Assembly: GCA_028822125.1 (NCBI GenBank)
Contig: JAPKEK010000146.1
Span: 1-6,224 of the forward strand
DNA from: Pseudomonadales bacterium
Lineage (GTDB): Bacteria; Pseudomonadota; Gammaproteobacteria; Pseudomonadales; Azotimanducaceae
Length of the DNA stretch: 6,224 nucleotides
Direction of reading: 5' to 3'
In this document: positions 1 through 6,224 of the stretch, piece by piece
How positions within the stretch are numbered: the first letter of the stretch is position 1
Layout: each line of letters begins with the position of its first letter
The notes under the pieces: generated by a model
Told to the model about the DNA's origin: nothing
Databases searched by the model: none
What the model saw: only the letters and a program-made list of their open reading frames with translations
Position numbers and translations under genes: made by a program

Positions 1-2270
1 TCACTCTGCATTGGATAGGTGCCTGAATTATTGTCCGCTGCACCATGGATCAGCAACAGCGGTGTTTTCATTTTATCAGCATGCATGAATGGCGACATGC
101 CGTAATACACCTCAGGGGCTTCCCAGTAGCTCCTTTCTTCTCGCTGAAATCCGAAAGGGGTAAGCGTTCGGTTATAGGCACCACTTCTAGCGATGCCTGC
201 TGCAAACAGGTCTGAATGACTGAGTAGATTTGCCACCATAAAAGCGCCATAGGAATGACCGCCAACAGCAACTCGATTGCGATCGATATAGCCAAGCTGG
301 TCCACCGCATCTATAGCCGCTTTAGCATTACCGACGAGCTGCTTTCTGAAACTATCGTTCGGCTCGTTGCCAGCTTCGCCGACAATAGGAAAGGCAGCAT
401 CATCGAGTACCGCAAAACCCCGGGTAACCCAGAATATCGGACTGCCATAATAGGGATATATAAATTCGCTCGCATTAGAAGTATTCTGGCCAGCGCTGTT
501 TTTGTCTTTGTATTCGACCGGATACGCCCAGACCAGCAAGGGTAGTTTTTTTCCACTTGCCGGATCATAGCCAGCTGGCAGATATAAAGTGGCAGAAAGG
601 CTCAGGCCATCGTCTCGCTGATAGGTAATCACCCTTTTGCTAACCTGCCTGAGTGCAGCATAGGGGTTCTCAAAGGCGGTAATGGGTTTAAGAGTGTTGT
701 TATGAATATTACGCAGATAATAGTTAGGGTAGTCAGAAGGCGACTCTAATCTGACCAGGACGCGTCCCTGCCTCATATCGAAGCCCTCAACTAGACTTTC
801 AAGGCAATGACTGTAAGCCGATTCATACAGTCGTTGACGAGTGCCCTGAACAAGTTCGATCTGGTCTATAAATGGAAACTGGCCCTGGCCAGAAAATCCT
901 TCTCCAAACAGAAATGCTTTATCTTCCTCCAGCGCCAGGACGCGTTGATTCAGGTGGTTACGATGCATGACAAATCGACCTGGGTCGCTATACCGATCTT
1001 GATAATTTCGATCGAAAATAATCCTAGCCGAGGCCGGTCCATCAGCAGGGTTAAAAGCGTAGGTCTTGGTATTTCGGTTGTCAAACCAGACGTCTTCCGC
1101 CACTGCAAGCTGATTATTGCCCCAGTGGATGGTGTCGAGCCGATTTATGGTTTTAAGCAGTGACCGAGGCTCCCCCGTAAACGGAGCACTGAGTTCAAAA
1201 ACTTGATCGCGATAATCAACACTGACTGCCGGGTCACCCGCATCCAGGGCCTGAACCCAGGTTATGGTTGCCGGCAGATCGGTACGCCAGCTGAAACCGC
1301 GCTTTTCTTTTGTGGTAGCCATGAAACCTTTGGGCCGGACCTCGTCAACCGGCTTATCAAGCAACTGCTTTACTACCTCACCGGATTGCGTGAGCAGATC
1401 GGTCTGAGAGGCAAATCGATAGAAAGGAACTAAATAGGAAAATGGCCGCTTGATCCGAGTCACCAAAAGGTAACGCCCATCGGGTGAAAAATCCACGTCC
1501 AGATACAGATCAGCGCGCAGCCAGCGTTTTTTCTCACCCCCCAGGCCAATACGATAGATCTCAGAACGGGCCAGTTGCTCAAAGTTCTGTTCATCCGCCG
1601 GAGACTTAAGCAGGTCCTGATAGGTTCTATTCTGAGCCTTAGCACCGTTACTGTCAGAAACGGTAGGCCCAGTGGGAACTGCGGTATCAGTTTTGATCAG
1701 TGCCGCTGGGTTTCCTGGCAGCATCCTGACAAGCAGGGACGCACTGTCTGCAGACCAAACCATTGGATTACCCAGATTAGCGTTCACGCTAGCCTGGCTG
1801 AGTCGTCTTGCTCGGTGGGAGGCCACATCAAGTACCCAGATTTCAACGCCCTTATCTGTAGCATGGGTAAAAGCAACATAGCGATCATTCGGAGACCAGG
1901 AAAAATAGGCAAGCCGGGGACTGGCAGGAAGTCCGGTAACGGGACTTGCAGGCGTGTCGTTATCTGACTCAGTATGCAGGCGCTTAACTGCCATGTCGTT
2001 GTAATAACGCGTTCTGCTGCCAATATTGATCACTGGATTAACCCGCAACCCACCCAGGCGACGTTCGGGTTCGGATAGTTCGGCAATGGTCTTGTGGGGT
2101 TTTCTATAAAGCAGCAGCAACTGTTCACCGCGGCTGTCAATACGCACCTGTGGCGCCAGTGGCACCTCAATCAGAGATCTGATTTCGTCGACCGGCGTCT
2201 GATAGCTGAGCGCGGCCAGAGACATCACGGGGCATATGACTAAATAAAAGCAGACAAACGTTTTAATCAT
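1..2270 (-). CDS. Secreted S9 family (S9D, glutamyl endopeptidase-like) serine peptidase, C-terminus cut by window edge
   Basis: A single reading frame is open for 756 codons from the ATG at 2270 to the left edge with no stop and no frameshift. The N-terminus MIKTFVCFYLVICPVMSLAA reads as a Sec signal peptide, with likely cleavage after SLA near residue 19, so the enzyme is probably periplasmic or exported. Residues about 40-540 are the beta-propeller region, with WSPNDRYVAFTH- and FSPDGRYLLVTR-type blades. Residues from about 545 (KRVITYQRDDGLSLSATLYLP) form the alpha/beta-hydrolase domain. The nucleophile is Ser673 in GGHSYGAF (codon 252-254) and the acid is Asp746 in HGAADNNSGTYP (codon 33-35). 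The catalytic His, expected a few tens of residues later, is beyond the edge. WAYPVEYKDK, RSGAYNRTLTPFGFQ and the N-terminal ELSEPERRLGGLRVNP are typical of the glutamyl endopeptidase (S9D) branch, which cleaves after Glu; members are usually about 800 residues or more. The start lacks a strong Shine-Dalgarno (only CGAG upstream), but the signal peptide supports it. Family call is strong; exact substrate is inferred. Confidence 0.94.
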   Translation of the reverse strand, partial: MIKTFVCFYLVICPVMSLAALSYQTPVDEIRSLIEVPLAPQVRIDSRGEQLLLLYRKPHKTIAELSEPERRLGGLRVNPVINIGSRTRYYNDMAVKRLHTESDNDTPASPVTGLPASPRLAYFSWSPNDRYVAFTHATDKGVEIWVLDVASHRARRLSQASVNANLGNPMVWSADSASLLVRMLPGNPAALIKTDTAVPTGPTVSDSNGAKAQNRTYQDLLKSPADEQNFEQLARSEIYRIGLGGEKKRWLRADLYLDVDFSPDGRYLLVTRIKRPFSYLVPFYRFASQTDLLTQSGEVVKQLLDKPVDEVRPKGFMATTKEKRGFSWRTDLPATITWVQALDAGDPAVSVDYRDQVFELSAPFTGEPRSLLKTINRLDTIHWGNNQLAVAEDVWFDNRNTKTYAFNPADGPASARIIFDRNYQDRYSDPGRFVMHRNHLNQRVLALEEDKAFLFGEGFSGQGQFPFIDQIELVQGTRQRLYESAYSHCLESLVEGFDMRQGRVLVRLESPSDYPNYYLRNIHNNTLKPITAFENPYAALRQVSKRVITYQRDDGLSLSATLYLPAGYDPASGKKLPLLVWAYPVEYKDKNSAGQNTSNASEFIYPYYGSPIFWVTRGFAVLDDAAFPIVGEAGNEPNDSFRKQLVGNAKAAIDAVDQLGYIDRNRVAVGGHSYGAFMVANLLSHSDLFAAGIARSGAYNRTLTPFGFQREERSYWEAPEVYYGMSPFMHADKMKTPLLLIHGAADNNSGTYPMQS

Positions 2271-2399
2271 GATGGGCTCGTTTCAACTGGGGTTAGGCAA
2301 TCGTGCCACTGACTACAATCCATATCAATAATAGACGATGAATCTGAAATTATTAGCTTCTCGCCTGGCCGTCATTGTTCAGGACATTATCCGGCACCA
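2271..2399 (-). promoter_or_regulatory. Intergenic leader of the S9 peptidase gene, with a weak candidate promoter
   Basis: This 129-bp spacer is the only sizeable non-coding gap in the window. It separates the stop of the cobalamin-binding protein gene from the peptidase start, so it should hold the peptidase promoter and possibly the end of the upstream operon. Reading on the minus strand, a TATTAT hexamer at 2333-2328 resembles a sigma70 -10 box and lies about 58 nt before the ATG, but no good -35 (TTGACA-like) sits at the right distance. No GC-rich stem followed by a T-run is visible, so I do not call an intrinsic terminator. The role is inferred from position; the exact promoter is uncertain. 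Confidence 0.3.
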
Positions 2400-3167
2400 T
2401 CAATGATCCAGAGGCGGCGTCCGCTCCGCCATGGTCTGTTTCAGCCGTCTATAGCTACGCGCACCAAACCAGGCGTAATATTCGCCATCGACAATGGCGC
2501 CATTAAAACCGAGCTGGGTAAGCTCATCAACATACCGATCGAATGGGAACGGCTCCGAAGAGAACAGATAGAAAGTACTGGTATCGGGCAGGCTTTCATC
2601 GTCCAGGGTCGGGTAGGGACTAGTGTGGTCATGCAATCGTTTACCCAGACCCACTTTGTTTAACATCGATCCAATAAAAGTACTTCGGCCAACCGCCATC
2701 CACGGGTCTCGCCAGATCATGTATTCAACCCGGGCATCTGCCAGTACGGGTTCACCAACCTTGTCGAGCAAACCAGGGATGTTTTGCCAGTGCTGGCATA
2801 CCAGATCGGGCATTGCTGCCAGCTTGTGCCACTCTCCAGCCAAGGCTTCTAACTTTTGATTCTCTACCAGCTGGGCAATCTTATTCAACTCGGTGCCGAG
2901 GTTGTCAGTGGATGTGATATGCGTTGCAATCCATGGAAACGGGCAGGACTCTGCCATTGTCAGGGTGTTTTCCTCCTTGTCCATCAGCACCAGATCAGGT
3001 TTGAGATCTACACACCTATCCCAGTTTACTTGTTTAGTGCCACCCACCACAGGAATACCCATGACTCCGGCGTCAGGATGAATACAGAAACGAGTCCGGC
3101 CAACAACCTCTACGCCGCATTCAACCAGCGTCTCAGTCAAGCTTGGTACTAGAGATATAACCCGCAA
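2400..3167 (-). CDS. BtuF/TroA-like cobalamin-binding protein without signal peptide
   Basis: This 255-residue protein has the helical-backbone metal receptor fold of the TroA/BtuF class, the class that binds vitamin B12 or metal chelates. The opening MRVISLVPSLTETLVECGVE (residues 1-20) is the first strand and helix of that fold. It is followed by GRTRFCIHP (23-31), GIPVVGGTK (37-45), LKPDLVLMDKEEN (55-67), a long linking helix at about 88-118, and the second lobe with WRDPWMAVGRSTFIGSMLNK (152-171) and FGARSYRRLK near the end. Periplasmic BtuF carries a signal peptide; here the fold starts at residue 2, so the protein is predicted cytoplasmic. The start is TTG: the codon directly upstream in frame is TAA, and RVISLVPS is the conserved beginning of the family, so no other start fits. 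No strong Shine-Dalgarno precedes it (only GTGA 5 nt upstream), which points to translational coupling with the small gene before it. No btuC or btuD permease genes are present, so a transport role is not supported here. B12 as ligand is inferred from family and neighbours. Confidence 0.88.
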   Translation of the reverse strand: MRVISLVPSLTETLVECGVEVVGRTRFCIHPDAGVMGIPVVGGTKQVNWDRCVDLKPDLVLMDKEENTLTMAESCPFPWIATHITSTDNLGTELNKIAQLVENQKLEALAGEWHKLAAMPDLVCQHWQNIPGLLDKVGEPVLADARVEYMIWRDPWMAVGRSTFIGSMLNKVGLGKRLHDHTSPYPTLDDESLPDTSTFYLFSSEPFPFDRYVDELTQLGFNGAIVDGEYYAWFGARSYRRLKQTMAERTPPLDH

Positions 3168-3332
3168 TTAGTTCACGTTCCGATGATCATACGGGCAATG
3201 TCTGCAAGCATTGCCACAACAGGTACCGCGAATGCGATGATAGTGCTCCGTCAGCACCATCAGGCCATCTTCCATATAGTAGTGGACGCCTTCGACCAAC
3301 TGTTTGATCGGCCAGGTCTCCGTCTTCGACAT
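3168..3332 (-). CDS. Small Cys-rich DUF5522-type protein
   Basis: This 54-residue protein is a recognisable small family (DUF5522) of unknown function. The C-terminal signature is TCCGNACRHCPYDH (residues 37-50) with Cys38, Cys39, Cys43 and Cys46; the N-terminal half holds EGVHYYMEDGLMVLTEHYHRIRG-like segments conserved in shape (14-36). Four closely spaced cysteines plus nearby His residues suggest a metal or Fe-S site, but that is inference. I start it at the ATG at 3332 because a Shine-Dalgarno GAGG lies 8 nt upstream. An in-frame ATG at 3386 would add 18 residues overlapping the end of icmF without family resemblance. The gene begins 10 nt after the icmF stop and ends flush against the next gene's TTG, so it is very likely cotranscribed and translationally coupled on both sides. 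There is no signal peptide or membrane segment, so it should be cytoplasmic. Confidence 0.87.
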   Translation of the reverse strand: MSKTETWPIKQLVEGVHYYMEDGLMVLTEHYHRIRGTCCGNACRHCPYDHRNVN

Positions 3333-3340
3333 AATGCTTA

Positions 3341-3345
3341 CCTCA
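3341..3345 (-). promoter_or_regulatory. Ribosome binding site of the DUF5522 gene, overlapping the icmF stop
   Basis: On the minus strand the sequence reads TGAGGTAAGCATT and then ATG. The TGA is the icmF stop codon and its GA forms part of the GAGG Shine-Dalgarno, 8 nt before the ATG at 3332. This fixes the start of the small gene and implies that ribosomes finishing icmF can re-initiate there. Confidence 0.75.
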
Positions 3346-6224
3346 GGTGTTACGTCGATACTGACCGCCCACCTCAAAGAAAGCATCGGTCAACTGTCCT
3401 AGTGAGCAAAGCCGAACGGCTTGCATCAACGCTTCGAAACCATTGCCCCCTTCCATGATTGCCTGCTTCAGATTCGCCAGAGCCTGCCCGGAAGTCTCGG
3501 CATGACAGGACTGAAATTCTGCGAGCCGAGCGATCTGACTGAGCTTCTCTTGTTCGGTGGAACGAGCAAGCTCTACAGTGGTTTCTTCAGGCTCGCTTTC
3601 AGGCTGGAAGGTGTTTACGCCGATAATGGGTAGATTACCGTCATGTTTCAGGGTTTCATACTTCATGGATTCTTCCTGAATCTTACCCCGCTGATAACCC
3701 GTTTCCATTGCACCCAGCACACCGCCGCGATCCGAGATGCTTTCAAACTCGCGCAGCACTGCCTCTTCGACCAGATCCGTCAGTTCATCGACAATGAAAG
3801 CGCCTTGACTTGGATTTTCAGTCTTGGTTACACCGAATTCTCGGTTGATAATCAGCTGAATTGCCAGTGCGCGTCGCACAGACTCTTCAGAAGGCGTCGT
3901 AATCGCCTCATCATAGGCATTCGTATGCAAGCTGTTGCAATTGTCATTAATCGCCAGCAAAGCCTGCAAGGTCGTTCTGATATCATTGAACTGCATTTCC
4001 TGGGCATGCAGGGATCGACCCGAAGTCTGAATATGATACTTCAATTTCTGGCTGCGCTCGCTAGCGCCATATTTTTCCCGCATGGCGATCGCCCAGATAC
4101 GGCGGGCAACCCGTCCAATCACTGTGTATTCCGGATCCATCCCGTTTGAGAAGAAGAATGATAGATTGGCTGCAAAGTCATCGATGTGCATACCTCGCGC
4201 GAGATAAGTCTCAACAAAGGTGAACCCATTTGCCAGTGTAAACGCTAATTGAGAGATAGGATTAGCACCGGCTTCAGCTATGTGATAGCCCGAAATCGAA
4301 ACAGAATAAAAATTTCTGACCTGGTTATCGATAAAGAATTGCTGGATATCACCCATCATGCGCAAACTGAATTCAGTCGAGAAAATACAGGTATTCTGCC
4401 CTTGATCTTCCTTTAGAATATCAGCCTGTACTGTCCCTCTGACATTGCTGAGCGCAAATTGTTTCAATTCTGCTGTCTCTGATTCGCTGGGCTTACGCCC
4501 TTGTCTTTCCCTGAACTGATCGATCTGCTGATCGATCGCGGTATTCAGGAACATCGCCAGAATCGCAGGTGCGGGGCCATTAATAGTCATCGATACCGAG
4601 GTTCCTGGATCACAAAGATCAAAGCCACCGTACAAGACCTTCATATCATCAAGAGTGGCAATAGACACACCTGAGTTGCCAATCTTGCCGTAAATATCCG
4701 GCCTCGTTGCCGGATCAAATCCATAGAGGGTCACACTGTCAAATGCGGTTGATAATCTTTTCGCTTCGGCGTGCTCAGATAACTTCTTGAATCGTCGATT
4801 GGTTCGGGCTGGATCTCCTTCCCCGGCAAACATCCGTGCTGGATCCTCACCCTCGCGCTTAAATGGGAAAACACCCGCCGTAAAAGGGAAGAAGCCGGGC
4901 AGATTTTCGCGCTTCAGGAACTTCAGCACCTCGCCGTCATCCTCGTACTGAGGAACACACACACGCGCAATCCAATTTCCCGACAAGGTCTGGCTTCCGA
5001 GGCGCGTTGTGATTTCTTTACCACTGGGTGTGGTTTCCACACGTTCCTGGCCAACATAACCTGCTTTCATCTGAGGCCAGCTTTCGAGGAGTTTTTTATT
5101 TTCATTGGAGAGTTTATCGATACGCTGATCAATTAAAGTTGAAATACGGCTATTGTCCTCACCCAGCATCCGCTGCGTCGCCTGCAACTGCTGGCATTCC
5201 CGGGCAATACCGGCCTGAACATTTGCATCGCTGAGATAACCGCGCACTGTTTCAGCGATTTCTGCGAGATAGCGAATGCGCCCTGAGGGCACTATGACGG
5301 ATCGTTCTGACGGTAATCGGCTGTCCAGATAAGGTAAACGCGATGGCCATTGGCGCAGACCCTTGTTACGTAAGATGCTTAACAGACCATGATACGCTGA
5401 AGACACACCATCATCACCGAAGCGTGAAGCAATCGTGCCATACACGGGCAACTCCGTGGGTGATTTGTCCCAGGCTTCATGATTTCTCTGAACCTGTTTG
5501 GACACATCGCGTAAGGCGTCTTCAGCACCCTTTCTGTCAAACTTATTAATAACAACCTGATCTGCGAAATCCAGCATGTCTATTTTCTCAAGCTGACTCT
5601 GGGCACCAAACTCCGGCGTCATAACATACATGGCGGCATCTACGTAAGGTACAATTCCTGCGTCACCCTGGCCGATACCAGGAGTTTCGACCACAATCAA
5701 ATCAAAATCGAATTTTTGTGTCGCTGCGATTATCTCCGACAGATAGTCGGGCACCTCACCCACTGAGCGGCGGGTTGCGATGGAACGCATAAAAATATTC
5801 GGCGCATAAATTGAATTCATGCGGATACGATCACCTAGCAGCGCGCCACCGGTCTTTCGTCGCGTTGGATCGATCGCCAGAACGGCTATCCTGGCAGAAT
5901 CATCACTATCGATTCGGAAACGGCGTATAATTTCATCAGTTAACGACGACTTGCCAGCACCGCCTGTACCCGTTATACCCAGCACCGGTGTCGATTTATC
6001 AGAGCCAAGCTTCAGGGCAGCGCAATCAGCAGCACCCATCTCACCGCGCTCAATCGCCGTAATCATACTGGACAGTGCCAGGTAATCATCCGACTTTATA
6101 TTTTCAACCGTGCGCTGCTTAGGTGGCAAAGCTCGACATTGATCCAACATGTCCTGAATCATGCCCACCAGGCCCATATTCATGCCATCGTGAGGCGAAT
6201 ATATTCGGGTGATCCCATAGTCCT
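3343..6224 (-). CDS. icmF: Fused isobutyryl-CoA mutase IcmF (B12-binding, GTPase and mutase domains), N-terminus cut by window edge
   Basis: IcmF interconverts isobutyryl-CoA and n-butyryl-CoA using adenosylcobalamin, with a MeaB-like GTPase chaperone built into the chain. It acts in the cytoplasm in branched-chain acyl-CoA metabolism. The frame has no start boundary in the window: upstream of the ATG at 6183 it stays open and reads DYGITRIYSPHDG, the last strand and helix of the B12-binding domain. About 130 N-terminal residues, with the cobalt-ligating His motif, are therefore outside; the family is about 1,090 residues and 959 are here. Numbering from the codon at 6183: the GTPase domain spans about 60-300, with P-loop GTGGAGKSS (72-80), ETPGIGQGD (166-174) and NKFD (213-216). 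A linker follows to about 400, then the mutase barrel with FPFTAGVFPFKREGEDPARM (432-451), GTVQADILKEDQGQNT (583-598), SGYHIAEAGANP (631-642) and the C-terminal ending EVGGQYRRNT. Phe439 and Gln596 occupy the positions that are Tyr and Arg in methylmalonyl-CoA mutase, which marks isobutyryl-CoA specificity. No key residue in the visible part is missing. First gene of the apparent operon within this window; its promoter is not visible. Confidence 0.97.
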   Translation of the reverse strand, partial: DYGITRIYSPHDGMNMGLVGMIQDMLDQCRALPPKQRTVENIKSDDYLALSSMITAIERGEMGAADCAALKLGSDKSTPVLGITGTGGAGKSSLTDEIIRRFRIDSDDSARIAVLAIDPTRRKTGGALLGDRIRMNSIYAPNIFMRSIATRRSVGEVPDYLSEIIAATQKFDFDLIVVETPGIGQGDAGIVPYVDAAMYVMTPEFGAQSQLEKIDMLDFADQVVINKFDRKGAEDALRDVSKQVQRNHEAWDKSPTELPVYGTIASRFGDDGVSSAYHGLLSILRNKGLRQWPSRLPYLDSRLPSERSVIVPSGRIRYLAEIAETVRGYLSDANVQAGIARECQQLQATQRMLGEDNSRISTLIDQRIDKLSNENKKLLESWPQMKAGYVGQERVETTPSGKEITTRLGSQTLSGNWIARVCVPQYEDDGEVLKFLKRENLPGFFPFTAGVFPFKREGEDPARMFAGEGDPARTNRRFKKLSEHAEAKRLSTAFDSVTLYGFDPATRPDIYGKIGNSGVSIATLDDMKVLYGGFDLCDPGTSVSMTINGPAPAILAMFLNTAIDQQIDQFRERQGRKPSESETAELKQFALSNVRGTVQADILKEDQGQNTCIFSTEFSLRMMGDIQQFFIDNQVRNFYSVSISGYHIAEAGANPISQLAFTLANGFTFVETYLARGMHIDDFAANLSFFFSNGMDPEYTVIGRVARRIWAIAMREKYGASERSQKLKYHIQTSGRSLHAQEMQFNDIRTTLQALLAINDNCNSLHTNAYDEAITTPSEESVRRALAIQLIINREFGVTKTENPSQGAFIVDELTDLVEEAVLREFESISDRGGVLGAMETGYQRGKIQEESMKYETLKHDGNLPIIGVNTFQPESEPEETTVELARSTEQEKLSQIARLAEFQSCHAETSGQALANLKQAIMEGGNGFEALMQAVRLCSLGQLTDAFFEVGGQYRRNT

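Noticed and set aside
1..2270. The left third as a decayed or frameshifted peptidase, or as a set of small separate genes
   Set aside because: Translating the minus strand from 2270 gives one uninterrupted frame with signal peptide, propeller motifs, catalytic Ser and Asp. Short open frames inside it on either strand lack family features.
2327..2354. AATAAT/ATTATT inverted repeat in the spacer before the peptidase gene
   Set aside because: Six AT-only pairs around a 16-nt loop are too weak for a terminator and common by chance in an AT-rich spacer.
3168..3386. Longer 72-residue version of the DUF5522 protein starting at 3386
   Set aside because: The extra 18 residues lie inside the icmF coding end and show no family resemblance, while the ATG at 3332 has a well-placed GAGG.
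4083..4092. GGCGATCGCC palindrome resembling a cyanobacterial HIP1 site
   Set aside because: A single copy within a coding region, and the genes do not point to a cyanobacterium.
3643..4149. Plus-strand open frame of 168 codons opposite icmF
   Set aside because: It lies wholly antisense to the highly conserved mutase barrel and its translation has no recognisable domain; it is a shadow of icmF.
4516..4537. Direct repeat of CTGATCGATC, two copies 2 bp apart
   Set aside because: It falls inside the mutase coding region and comes from the repeated IDQ in AIDQQIDQF. Nothing suggests a regulatory role.
6181..6183. ATG at 6183 as the true start of icmF, giving a 946-residue protein without a B12 domain
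   Set aside because: The frame stays open upstream to the window edge and encodes DYGITRIYSPHDG, the expected end of the B12-binding domain. The gene simply continues outside.

Overview
The window looks like bacterial chromosome, most likely from an environmental gammaproteobacterium. That placement is an inference from the gene families, the tight gene packing and the moderate base composition; there is no rRNA or other firm taxonomic marker. Everything convincing is coded on the minus strand, so transcription runs from the right edge to the left edge. I see no mobile element, CRISPR array, tRNA or rRNA.

Layout in the direction of transcription: (1) 6224-3343 is most of icmF, the fused adenosylcobalamin-dependent isobutyryl-CoA mutase. 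The end of the B12-binding domain, the GTPase chaperone domain and the whole mutase barrel are present; the N-terminal roughly 130 residues lie beyond the right edge. (2) 3332-3168 is a 54-residue cysteine-rich protein of the DUF5522 type. It starts 10 nt after icmF, and its ribosome binding site overlaps the icmF stop codon. (3) 3167-2400 is a 255-residue BtuF/TroA-like cobalamin-binding protein with no signal peptide. It starts at a TTG directly abutting the TAA stop of the DUF5522 gene and in the same reading frame. (4) After a 129-bp spacer, 2270-1 is most of a secreted S9 (glutamyl endopeptidase-like, S9D) serine peptidase. It is open without a stop to the left edge, so its last residues, including the catalytic His, are outside.

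The first three genes look like one operon. IcmF needs adenosylcobalamin and carries its own GTPase chaperone. Its direct downstream neighbours are a small Cys-rich protein and a predicted cytoplasmic cobalamin-binding protein. The most interesting reading is that these two help with cofactor handling, sensing or repair for the mutase. That is an inference from adjacency and families, not a demonstrated function. The peptidase has its own leader region and is probably a separate transcription unit.
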